This document shows, piece after piece, positions 1 through 9,906 of a DNA stretch of 64,000 nucleotides. How positions within the stretch are numbered: the first letter of the stretch is position 1; every line of letters begins with the position of its first letter. The translations under genes and the position numbers were made by a program. Origin of the DNA: Linnemannia hyalina (taxonomy: Eukaryota; Mortierellomycota; Mortierellomycetes; Mortierellales; Mortierellaceae); assembly GCA_019671135.1 (NCBI GenBank), contig JAHRHY010000016.1, forward strand, positions 1,174,501 through 1,238,500, written 5' to 3'. The notes under the pieces are model-generated. The model had not been told where the DNA came from and made no database searches. It saw nothing but the letters and a program-made list of their open reading frames with translations.

Positions 1-370
1 AACATTTTTTGTTCAACTATCCTACTAAACACCAACCTATTCTCCAAACAACAAAGTCTTCTTATTTTTCGCACACCACACTCTTGAATATGTCCATCTA
101 CTATTAACCTGTAACCCTCACTGCAAGATTCGCCAGAGTAGTTCTTGTATGTCATCATCTAAAGCACTTGTACTCTCAACTGTATCTTTGGGGCGAAATA
201 CAGGGGAGAGATTACATTTTAAAAATTCTTGTGCTGTCTACTGCTATTTTATTCTGTGTTCTGTTGCCCACTATGAAGAGATATGCCAGTTATGGAAGTC
301 AACACTCCGTTCCTTGGGCTTTGGATATTTTTTATATGCCTTTTTATATCCTCTGCACATGAAGGGGCCG
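1..370. repeat. Partial copy 1 of an approximately 490-bp dispersed repeat
   Basis: Bases 1-370 match bases 1006-1372 almost base for base, with only scattered substitutions and very small indels. Similarity stops abruptly at about 370, which corresponds to 1372 in the second copy. Since copy 2 begins at 883, the first ~120 bp of copy 1 should lie just left of the window. Both copies contain short open frames that are near-identical to each other, but neither resembles a known protein, so I read this as non-coding repeat DNA. Confidence 0.8.
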
Positions 371-490
371 CTATCTTTTCTGAGCATGTGCCATGCATTT
401 TTTTTTATTGAAAATAACTTTGTGAGGTGCACCCTATCATGCGCCGCAATATTCAAAACCGCATACATCAAAGCACTTCTCGCAAACTCG

Positions 491-570
491 TGCATTGACC
501 CCATCTCTCTTGCATTGACCCCATCTCTCTTGCATTGACCCCATCTCTCTTGGATTGACCCCATCTTTCT
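491..570 (+). repeat. Four tandem copies of a 20-bp unit
   Basis: Four head-to-tail copies begin at 491, 511, 531 and 551. The unit reads TGCATTGACCCCATCTCTCT. The first three copies are identical and the fourth has two substitutions. The array lies between the two copies of the dispersed repeat and just upstream of the broken secreted-protein gene. A 20-bp period is not a multiple of three, so it would not encode a simple peptide repeat. Confidence 0.9.
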
Positions 571-780
571 CTTGCATGTTTCGCATCCCACTGTCATTGT
601 AGTGGAAAGTTTGAATAGCCCTCTCCGGATGAATGCAACAATATTTTTCTAGTGTTTGAACACTTCATGTAATGTTGTCGTAATCCATTACTCACTGTAC
701 TTATATATTATTGCCCCTTTCTTTGCTTCACTTTCTATCTACAATCATTACAACATTACCTCAAGTCTTTCATATTGTAT

Positions 781-1523
781 ATGCTCAAGAAAACTATTGT
801 TATCACTACTCTACTGTACTTGCCGTTTGTGCTGCAGGTCCTGCAGCTTATGGAATCTGTCAGTCGGGTTGCAATGCCCTAGGAGGCCTTTCACGTCCAA
901 ATTATCATATGATGTTTGTTACATCTCTGTAGATCTCGACGATATCCATAGCGACTATGAGATGAGAATGTATATATAATACCAAGCATGTAAGACAACC
1001 ATTGTAACATTTTTTGTTTAACTATTCTACTAAACACCATAATATTCTTCAAACAACAAAGTCTTATTTTTTGCACACCAATCTCTTGAATGTCTCCAAC
1101 TACTATTAAACTGTACTCCTCACTGCAAGATTGAGCAGAGTAGTTCTTGTATGTGATCATCTAAAGCAGTTGTACTCTCAACTGTATCTTTGAGGCGAAA
1201 TACAGGGGAGAGATTACATTTTAAAAAATCTTGTGCTGTCTATTGCTATTTTATTCCGTGTTCTGTTGCCCACTATAAAGAGATATGTCAGCTATGGAAG
1301 TCAACACTCCGTTCCTTGGGCTTTGGATATTTTTTATATGCTTTTTTATATCCTCTATACATGGAGGGATCGCCTAGCTGTGGCCTGCTATGCTGCTACA
1401 GGCTTCATTTTTGGCACCATCGGCCACGGCATCGGCGTGCCTTCCGCCATTGCTGTTTGCAACGCCAAACTTGGTGTCCGTATGGCGGCCTGCATCGCTG
1501 CTGGTTTGTCTCCTACGCCTTAA
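781..1523 (+). pseudogene. Small Cys/Ala/Gly-rich secreted protein gene, interrupted by an insertion
   Basis: Two separated blocks read as one small protein. Block 1 (about 822-882) encodes CAAGPAAYGICQSGCNAL. Block 2 (1373-1523) carries on in the same frame with VACYAATG, continues through a Gly/Val/Pro-rich stretch with two further cysteines, and ends in SPTP and a stop at 1521-1523. The pattern resembles short Ala/Gly/Cys-rich secreted proteins common in fungal genomes, often auto-annotated as zygote-specific-like; that assignment is from memory. Removing the 883-1372 insertion and one CCTAG copy restores an uninterrupted frame across the junction. A plausible signal-peptide start at 781 (Met-Leu-Lys-Lys, then hydrophobic) is one base out of register with block 1, so either a frameshift or an unseen intron also affects the 5' end. 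Probably non-functional. Confidence 0.65.
883..1372. mobile_element. Copy 2 of the dispersed repeat, inserted with CCTAG target duplication
   Basis: A 490-bp segment is flanked by direct CCTAG repeats at 878-882 and 1373-1377 and splits a coding frame that is continuous once it is removed. Its last ~370 bp are also present at the window start. Its ends (GAGGCCTTTC at the left, GGAGGGATCG at the right) are neither TG...CA like a solo LTR nor inverted repeats like a classical MITE. It has no poly-A tail and no coding capacity of its own. It carries a TATATATAAT string near 971. It is therefore a non-autonomous mobile element of unassigned class. The boundary could shift by one to two bases because of the shared C and CTAG. 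Confidence 0.75.
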
Positions 1524-1620
1524 ATTTCAATACAGCATACTATATATATGTTTCCATTGTTCTTTTTTTCTTCTCTTTATCTTCTTTCAGGCCCTTGTTC
1601 TCTTTATTCTCTTTATTCTC

Positions 1621-1673
1621 TTTTTCTCTTTTTCTCTTTTTCTCTTTTTCTCTTTTTCTCTTTTTCTCTTTTT
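1621..1673 (+). repeat. 8-bp pyrimidine microsatellite (CTCTTTTT)n
   Basis: About six and a half tandem copies of an 8-base pyrimidine unit, preceded by the related TCTTTATTC unit from about 1600. It lies directly 3' of the broken secreted-protein gene. Confidence 0.9.
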
Positions 1674-2263
1674 AAATTCTCGTGTCTTCTTGCTTCTCCC
1701 AATAAAACAAAAATAATTTCTCAGAAAAAACGAATAAACCATTTTGTTCAAGGATGGATGACCGTCATAATCATGAATGTCCCATCCGCCCTCGTACCTG
1801 GGGTGCTTGGGATCCAATTGTTTAGCTCACCAACCAGTTTTATCTTGCAAGTATGATAAGACCTAGAGTAAACGTCAATTTCAGACGCCAGTTCAGTCCC
1901 ACTCACATTGCATCCCCTGTTCGTTCTCATTTTTTTTTCCATTCAAAAAAATTCAAACATTATAAAACAAGGAGAAAAAGAAAGGAAAAGGCTGGTTGAA
2001 AAAAAGAGATCTCTTTTAAATTTAATGGAACCACCCATCTTTCTGTGGGCTCCCACCTTGAGAACCCACAGTCCAGGGCACACCGCACCAAAGGGTTAAA
2101 AGTTTGAAAGGAAGCATTGTCTCAATGCCGTTGTAGTTATAAAAAGGCTTATAGTCCGCCTCAAACCTTAGTTTGAGCGTCATGATAGGCTAAGCGAGCC
2201 CGCGCCCCCCATTAATGTGCCATCATTATAAGTAGACACTCATCCATCCCTCGAGACCACGAC

Positions 2264-2353
2264 CCCGCGACCCCATTGATTCCCGCAGCCCAATAGTAGC
2301 CCGCGTTCCATTTGCTTCCCGCGACCCATTATCATCCCACGATGCTTTAGTGA
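2264..2353. repeat. Degenerate 18-bp tandem repeat, five units
   Basis: Five consecutive 18-base units begin at 2264, 2282, 2300, 2318 and 2336. Each starts with CCCGCG, CCCGCA or CCCACG, followed by a variable half. The period is a multiple of three, and on the minus strand the first four units read as hexapeptides mostly ending in RG or CG. No gene can be built around it, so it is reported only as a diverged minisatellite. Confidence 0.65.
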
Positions 2354-3804
2354 GCTCTCAGAATTCTATGTTAGCCGTTAGAGTCTCATGTTAGCCTGCG
2401 ATCTCATCTTAAAAAAATGAAGACATGCTAAGATGTCAGAGATTAGCACCCCCTCCCCCCTTACATGTTCCTCCAACGGCATATGTCAGTGCTGGGAGGG
2501 GCCAGACGTCCCCCAAAGCCACCACCACGCTGGCGCACCCACACCCTTGACATGGCCAAAGGGCCAACCATGACACGTATGTATGAGAAAAGGGGGCTAC
2601 TTGACTCCTCTTGACCCCTTTTGACACCTCCTTGCCACTGAAGTGATACAAAGACAATGCGATTTTCTTATTAGTGAAAAGTTTGTGACGGGAGAGGGTG
2701 CAAAGAAGGACGCGGGATAGTGTAGAAACCGTGCAGGTTTGTTAAGAAGGAAAGTGGCGAATAAAAACATCGCGAACGCAAAATACACACTCCACAGCAA
2801 ATGAGAGAGTGAAGAGCGACAAAGAGGCGAAGCAGGAACGAAGAAAAACAAAAGCAAACACACATCATATGGTAAGTAATAGAAAGGAACAAAGGGTAAG
2901 TGAAAAGGAAGCGAAGCAGGTGCCTCCCCCCCCCAAAAAAAAAAAAAAAAAAAGCATGCGCAAACGCGCAAAACAAGAACAGCAAGGAAAGGAAAGATGC
3001 GCAGGCAAAAATGGACGGAGAATGAGACAAAACGAGAAGCGTACACATACACGCAAACCTTCTTTCTTTTCTCTGTACGCTTCTAAAAGAAGAGAGGGGA
3101 AGGAAGGGGAACCAGCGAGTGGTTTTCAAATAGTGGAGTCGGGTGCCAAGAAGGGGGGAGGGAGACCAAAGAGGAGTGAAGAAGAAGTAGAAAGTAAAAA
3201 GAAAACAAAGTTTGTGGTGAGGGAAATCGAATGATTGGAAGCACATGTACATCTCCGAAAACGATATTTTTCTTCCCTTCACCTTCCATTCCACCCCCTC
3301 TCAGCATGCTGGAATGGTGACTTTATTCAACAATCTTCCGTATAGGTTCAGGGAAAAAAAAGGTACACCCCCTCCCGGAAGTGTTTGTAGCTCAGGTGGT
3401 GACGGGTCTAACTGAGACTGAGAGGTTGATACACGCTTGAGAAATGGTGAAGACAAAGAAAAGAGTGGAGGTCTGATTGCGATCGGATGGTACATGCAAA
3501 TATAATGGTTAAATACAATAATCTCAGAGTCGCAACAATAGACAGTCCACCAGGAACGAATGGATGGCGATATGGCATTTTTATTTATTTATTCTCCTAT
3601 ACATTTGGCAAAAAAAGAAAACACATTGAGTTGGGGTCATGTCTTCTTTATCTTTGTCTTTGTTTTTGTCTTTCTCTTCTTGCCATCCCTCTCGGTCCTT
3701 CTTCACTCCCTTCTTCTAACAACAACCTTCTACGGAGTACACAACAACATACCAACTCTCAGTTCCATTTCTTTCTAATATCCCACCAAATAATATCTAC
3801 TTAC

Positions 3805-4490
3805 TCTTAACCCATTGCCATTGGCCCAAAATCCCTGCTTCCTCAGGAAGTTCGGACGCTGGCCCTGTCTTGTCCTCCAATGCCCATTGCCCCACCACCG
3901 TCCCTGCCAATGCTCGTATCAATTGACCGCATGTATCAAGGACTACATTACTTATATTGAAGCTATGGAACTCATAAGTTACAATGTTGTACATTACAAA
4001 CTGAATACAGCGAAAGGTGTTGCATCTAGAAGCGCTCTTTTCTTTCGGATGGAAAAGTTCATTGTTGTACTGATATTGTTCTTTTCCTCTTTCTTGTTTT
4101 ATGTAGGACGACAGTTACTTGGGTCTTCGAGTTAGGCCCAACGGCCACGCTTGAGGTCCAGGGAATGGGTTCAAGCCCGTGCAAGAACTCGACCAGTAAG
4201 TGGAAATACCACATCTGTTTGTTTTTCGTATGTTCACCGTAAGTGCTTTTCTCAGGTTTGATCCCTGCGAACAAGTAAATGAAAAAGATTCAAGTTTTTT
4301 TTTTTCTTTTTTTTTTCTTCGTTTCTCTTGCACGTATTCATCTAATCAGCGCCTCCTTTGATCCAGCTGGACCAGAGTGCAGTTGCAACGAATTCTCTCT
4401 CCTACTCGAGAACAAGCCAATGGACGCCCTAGTCGACTCGGACTACTCGAGCAATGACGAATCTGTCGGCCGCTCAAAGTTCGTGTAAAA
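3805..4490 (+). pseudogene. Possible broken or poorly resolved small gene
   Basis: Three short blocks read more like protein than their surroundings. About 3812-3925 encodes a Ser/Ala/Pro-rich stretch with PANARIN at its end. The following segment to about 4000 reads well (ACIKDYITYIEA) only in another frame. A block at about 4118-4190 encodes TWVFELGPTATLEVQG and SSPCKNST and is followed by a good donor (GTAAGT at 4196). A last block at about 4348-4488 ends with DESVGRSKFV and a stop. Candidate splice sites exist, but I could not join all blocks in one frame. It may be a small secreted-protein gene with a frameshift or a decayed gene. The family was not recognised. Confidence 0.25.
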
Positions 4491-6810
4491 GCCCAATAAT
4501 GAGGCGTCACAGCCGGTTTGCTAGTTGCGCGCGACAACTTGTTTCAATGGAGATTGTTTTGCGAGGTCAACATGATTTGATTCCTTTCCACAGGTCATTT
4601 CTTTCCTCCACTTCTTCTCTTTTCTCCTTCCTCCCATTCTTTCTTTTTCTTCTTTCTTCCATTCTTCCCCTCCCTCCTTCCTCCTTCCTCCTTGCTCCTC
4701 CCCTCCACAGCTCACTTTGTAGTTTGGGCGTTGTAAGCATGACAATAGAAACAAAAAGAGTAGTTGGCTTGCACATAGTGCGCCCGTTCATGACAATAAC
4801 CTCACCTTGTGCCCTGAAAGAAAAAGGCTTGTTCGTTTAAATCCCAAAAGATAGGTGATGCACTCATTTGGTACTCCCATGCATCATTGAGATCACTCTC
4901 GTTCCTTTCATACCTGCCAAAAAAAAGTATGTCCTCTTGTGCCATCGCCCGACTCTTGTTTTTCACTCTCCTTCCTAGCACCTTCGACCATCTTCGCTCT
5001 ACTGACCTCGACTCAATAGCTGGGCAAAATCGTCTACCCTTCAACACCACAACAATAATAAATAATAAGCCCAGAAAATGTCAACGCGCTGACGAAAAAT
5101 AATATAAGCGAGACAACAGAGATGAACGTGGACAATGGAGACGCGTCTCACCATTATGAATCCAAGTGTTGTTATTAGATCTTGAAATCAGGGCGTCCAT
5201 GATTCAGGATTTATAACTCCAACAAGAAAATCACGAAAGCACACTTGGGACGACTTATCCTTAATGCTCATTTTTTTTTGTGTTTTGTCTGGAAACCGTT
5301 TTATGAAGACATGCTTCTTGTTTTATTTCATGAAAAAGTTCCTAAGCAGAGGCCATCGCATAACACAAGTACAAGAACAACGAAAGGAGAATGAAGGTAG
5401 ACAAGACAAATCGCTGTGCATCAATACGGCCATCAAACAACAACGGTGCAAAAAAAGTGAAAACCCCCCCCCCCCCCCCCAAAAAAAAGGTAAGTGTACC
5501 CATCATAAGAAACACAGAGAAAGGCGACTAAAGTGGGAAGAGCAATTTGTGGCTTAGAAGTATAAAAACATTGAGTGGGTCTAATTTTCGGCTCTCTTTT
5601 ACATTTTTCTCATCTTTTGCCTTTTGACCATGCATCCATTTCTTATTTGCTCTCATACCTTTTCCTTCTGATTGATATGTGAAATCAAATACAGACAGGA
5701 TACACCGGCCAGTAGGCCATTCAGCTAAACGGGCAGAGATTCATAGCCAGGAGATATAAAAAGTCAGGAAGAAAAATATTAATAAAAAGGGAACGTGCTT
5801 CCTTGCTCCATCCCCCCTCTCCCATACCATGGGCCGGTCCATGGGGCATATGTGTTTCTAAACGATATTTTTTTGTTTACTTTTTTTTATGTCGTGCTCT
5901 CGTCTTGCTCTTTATTTGTGTCCCTTTCTTCCAAATAACATCGATAGCATTACCTCTGTTTGTTTCCTTTCTCGTTTCCACCAAGCCGATCACAAAACCA
6001 AGAACCCTTATTTTGATCTCGTCATCCGCCACCGCCACCAGGTCATCATCCCTTTGTTTTTTCACGCTGATCTTTTTCTTTCTCTCATCACCACCTCTCT
6101 CATCCACAAGTCACGGGACCAATCACAGAAACAGCACACACAACCACTAGGTAACTCCATCTGTGCCGAAGTCCGGTTGTACAACGACATGGACCCTCGG
6201 GTGCCTTTTTAGCATCTCTTCCCTACCGCCCTTCCCGTCATCAACCAACCCTCCCCACTCGAGCAACGGAGAAATTAATAATTCGTCGGTTTGGGAATAT
6301 TATCCACGTTTGGATCGACAAGACGCGTCGTTATTATTATTATTTTTTGTTTGTGTTCCTCTATGCCTTTTGTGTTTGTCCGTCAATCCCTTTCCTTTCA
6401 CGCTCACTGCCCTCTCTCCGATACCCAATCGATCTACGAAAACTATGGAGTATGAACTAAAACCAACACCTTCTCTTGACTAAAAAAAAAAGGAGCAGCA
6501 AGGGTAACGCGAATCTTGTTCATGGTCATTCAATGGTTATTCATCAAAGCTTGCTGTTATTAGGTTCTTCATCCACCGGTGTTCTCCTATGTTCTTACTC
6601 CTGCTATTCTTCTTCCTCATCTTTACCTTCTTTTCTACCATTCCTATCACTTTCGCATCCGAGCTAAAAAAAAAAAGAAGCAATGCGATCGTCGCAAGTG
6701 CGGCGCAACACAGCACCAAGCACAGCGGCTCGACAATTAATAACACCAAATTTTCATTCATTCGCTTCTCTCTTTAGTTATCCAAAGCACAAGTGATTGT
6801 TCTTCTACGA
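4491..6810. other. Non-coding, homopolymer-rich stretch
   Basis: No supported gene. It contains alternating pyrimidine- and purine-rich tracts, a C-run followed by an A-run at about 5463-5488 (the same arrangement as near 2930), and AT-rich segments. Open frames here are Ser/Leu/Phe-rich products of CT-rich DNA without domains. Part of 5.8-6.8 kb could be a long 5' leader of the doubtful gene starting at 6811. Confidence 0.5.
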
Positions 6811-7304
6811 ATGGAGCAGAAGACCGACAATGGCAAGGACGGGAACAAGGATAGAAGCAGGGCCAGAGATGATGTAGCAAAGACTGACGATAACAGTATG
6901 GATTTAGATCAATCCGCGAACACTGGCAACAAAAATAAGGACAGGAACAACACCGGCAATAAGGGCGTCAATCGCCCTCCGGGAAGGCACAATAGAACCG
7001 CGAACCGTAGCGCCACAAACAGGTATGTGCAATGAAGGGTCAATCCTTTACATTCATTTGTTATTTCTTCAGTTCTTTTCTTTATTTTTTCCCCTTATCT
7101 CTTTTTCATTCTGTGTTCATTGTTTCTTCATCATCATTTCACTCTTTTACCCACTGTTCGTTCTTTCTTGTTGTCCAAATTCCTCTTCTGGTTTTCACGT
7201 TCCTCTTTTCCTTGCAACTATTGTATTGCGGATGCTTGGGACTCTTTGTTGTTATATTCCCTTTCATCTTGACATTTGTACAAATTCAAAAACGCAGGCG
7301 TTGA
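6811..7304 (+). CDS. Doubtful small Asn/Asp/Lys/Arg-rich protein
   Basis: From ATG 6811 an open frame encodes a very polar Lys/Asp/Asn/Arg-rich peptide with repeated GNK/NKD-like motifs. A perfect donor GTATGT at 7023 and an acceptor CAG ending at 7297 suggest an intron of 275 bp. Joining 6811-7022 to 7298-7304 gives 72 residues and stops two codons into exon 2. Without splicing the frame ends at 7035 (74 residues). A second open frame after the acceptor (7298-7474, acidic, then EEIRRQKRIAENW) looks protein-like but is in the wrong phase for this join. Either the real first exon is different or the gene is decaying. No family was recognised. Confidence 0.3.
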
Positions 7305-7474
7305 ACGAAGAAGAAGAGCTATTGATTGTTATTCCCCCCTTCACTATTGACATCAGTACCATTTCAGACAAACAGTCGTTGGAAGAAATAAGAAGGCAAA
7401 AGAGGATCGCAGAGAATTGGGCCGCCTTACTTCTTGTACCTTGTAGCTTTTTCAAAGGCGAAAAACAACCATAA

Positions 7475-9855
7475 GCAACAGACTCAGAACGGAATATTAA
7501 TGCGTGAGAGTGAAAACAAAATTGTGCTGTGGAACTGTGCAGTAAAGGACATTACCCAAGTGTCGTGTCGTGTCATGTTCGTATTTTATCTTCATATCAT
7601 GCTCGATTACAAGGAGGAGAGAGAGACTGAATAGGACAGGATAGAACTCAGGACACAACAGGACAAGGAAAAGGAGCTGCCAGTGTTTCTTTTAAGTGGT
7701 GGTGCATCTTCTCGCCCTTTATTTTTGTTTAGCAATCAAAAGCAACAACAACACAAGATCGAGTCGCTTTGCGTTCTAATCTGTCCTTGGGCCAGGGGGC
7801 GTGGAGTTAAAGGGAGCGCTTGAAAGTTGTCATTCGGATCGGTTGTTTGTTTTGGATCGGATGCGATAAAGTGAGTGCCAGAAGGCGAGTCAAGGGAGAA
7901 GAACAATCACCAGGATTCAACCAGGTCGGGGACCGGTGCAGAGTTCAGTAGAGATGGAAGGCTGCAAGTAGAGTATGAATTTCGAGATGGCTCATTGTTT
8001 GGTCGTGTCGCTCGTGTCGGCAGTCAATGAGAGATGAGAAAAGGGAGGGGGGAGGAAAAGGGAAAAGGAAAAGGGGCAATATGTCAATTCTCGAATGACA
8101 AGGGCAAAAAAAAAGAGAAAAAGTGCGACAGGGAGACAGAGATGATGTCGGGTTGAGTGATGGCGCGACAAAAGGAAAGGGGATGAAAACGACGTGTTTG
8201 TCTGTGGAGATGGATGTCTTTACTATCCCTACTATCCTGCCTGAAATATTATCTCTTGGGATTTATTTACGTTTCTAAGAGGCCCATTTAATTTTTTTGC
8301 TATGCTATGCTCTCAGTCAGTCTGCAGATTATGTCCGCTTTCATACATATATTTTACTATAACCACGTACTTCTTTACACTCACAGCCGTGTGTTTATTG
8401 CTTCATCTACCAGGCGTGTACACCGAGGCAGAGAGGGTTTTGTACATTGTTCATTATTCAAGGTGAGACTGCGGGGAGGAATGAGATGACGGTTTCGATG
8501 CACGATGGATGGGATGGAGTCCACAGCAGAACAAACAACCCCCCCCCCAAGTAAGGAGTGAACGGACAATAATGCAAACATACACACACACATATTACAC
8601 AAACAACCCGGATAACAAGAGCAGGGAAAAGAGGAAGCGAAAGCAAAGGGGGACTCAGTAAGCAGGCTGATTGAAAAAGGATAAGATAAAGGGACGACTG
8701 TTCGCCACTGGGCCCTTTTTTTCTTTTTCTTGTTCCTTTTTCCTTTGAATATTGAGAGCAGACAACATTGTTGAATATTTCATTCATCGCTACTTCTTCC
8801 TTCTAAGTGGGGACGCTTTTTTTTTTCGTTTTTTATATAAAGTGGTTACCCGTTCGTTCGTTCGTTCCGTTGGTGACACTCGTTGCCTTTTCTTGTCGCC
8901 CTTTTTTTGCCCTTCACTTTTTTTAGTTTCAATTCGTTGCTGTATGTGAACGAAGGTACAGCGAAGAACAAAGTACAAGGACCAACACATAACAGAACTA
9001 CAGTAGCAGGAGAGAAAGACGAATGAGAAAGCTCTCGTTCTCTTTCCTTTCGTCGTTCTCACTATCGGTCAATTGCTGTTGTTTAATCCCCCGATGGTGC
9101 ACCCACCTCACCTCCACGCAACCCCCTTCCTTCCTTTTTGCAAGACCTCGTTCTCCGCTCTTTATTTTTATTTTTATTTTTTTTATCTCTCTCTCACACC
9201 TTGTTGTTGTTGTCTCTCTTTTAATGTTTCCCATCGACATTGGCTGTTCACTCTGTCATTATTACTATTACCCGCCATTTTCTTCTCTTCCTCTCTTCCT
9301 CTTCTGCCTCTTCTTCCTCCTCTTCCTCCTCTTCCTCCTCAGCCTCATTCTCCCCTTTCCCCTCCTCTTCACCCCCCAAGGGGCCACAGAAAAAAAGAAA
9401 AGAAGAAGCATAGAAACGCGTCAATTCTTTCCTCTTCTCTTTTTATTTCCTTGTGTTTTACTTTACTTTACCCTTTCTTTCTCTTTACCCTTGTTTCCTT
9501 GTTTGTTTTTTCTGTTCCTGTCTTCTCATTTGTTGTTCCCGTTTCCTGTTTCCTGTTCATTCCATCACTCTTCCTTCCCTTCTCTCTTTCAACCCAGGGT
9601 CATCTCCGTCACCCTCTCTTCGTCCTTCATCCACCTCTCTCGTCCTCTTTCCCTTAATTGAACTCATTCCAGCACGCGTCTCTCTTTTCATCCTTTTCAT
9701 CACTCACTCTTTCGCTCTCTTACTTGCTCATCCACATACATTACATCTCACTGTCATCACCTCCAAATCCATCTCACACTCTCTTTCATCCCTCCTCATC
9801 CTCCTTCCCCTCTCCTCTCCATTGATCCACCTCAGTCCCGCCCCTAGGACTCGAC
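7475..9855. other. Non-coding stretch and CT-rich leader of the Zn2Cys6 gene
   Basis: No gene supported. 7.6-8.2 kb is purine-rich on the plus strand. A CGTT microsatellite lies near 8850. From about 9,080 to 9,850 the plus strand is strongly pyrimidine-rich with a TCTTCCTCC-type repeat near 9,290-9,345. CT-rich blocks of this kind are usual just upstream of transcription or translation starts in fungi, so this is probably the promoter and long leader of the transcription factor at 9873. The Ser/Leu/Phe open frames through it are artefacts of composition. Confidence 0.5.
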
Positions 9856-9906
9856 ATGCGCCCGCGTTGCGAATGTTTGAGCCAATTCCTCCCTCCAGTC
9901 TGTTAA
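9856..9906 (+). promoter_or_regulatory. Upstream ORF overlapping the Zn2Cys6 start codon
   Basis: An ATG at 9856 opens a 16-codon frame ending with TAA at 9904-9906. It begins 17 bases before the presumed main ATG (9873) in a different frame and terminates 31 bases beyond it. If the leader includes 9856, ribosomes would have to scan past this ATG or translate the short frame, which would lower or condition output of the main protein. This is inferred from sequence only. Confidence 0.45.

Larger units (their letters stand above)
1524..3804. other. Gene-free stretch with repeats and purine-rich tracts
   Basis: No convincing gene. It holds the 8-bp and 18-bp tandem arrays, a 7-bp-stem hairpin (CTCAAAC at 2160-2166 and GTTTGAG at 2171-2177), a run of nine C followed by about 18 A near 2930-2953, and purine-rich DNA from 2790 to 3230. 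The Lys/Arg/Glu-rich open frame across that purine tract and its antisense hydrophobic frames are what such biased sequence produces by chance; they have no ATG-anchored start or recognisable domain. Confidence 0.6.

Noticed and set aside
883..1372. Solo LTR or MITE interpretation of the inserted repeat
   Set aside because: There are no TG...CA ends and no terminal inverted repeats, so neither class can be assigned from these two copies.
2809..3234. 141-codon Lys/Arg/Glu-rich open frame
   Set aside because: It begins with GTG, runs through purine-rich DNA including an A-run, has no domain, and the antisense strand is equally open.
4110..4200. tRNA-like T-arm (ATGGG, TTCAAGC loop, CCCGT)
   Set aside because: The T-arm and even a possible acceptor pairing can be drawn, but no D-arm or anticodon stem fits between them on either strand. 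The same bases read as protein (TWVFELGPTATLEVQG).
9023..9657. Two long Ser/Leu/Phe/Pro open frames in the CT-rich leader
   Set aside because: Both frames are open because pyrimidine-rich DNA lacks stop codons; the repeated LFLL-type products have no conservation signal.
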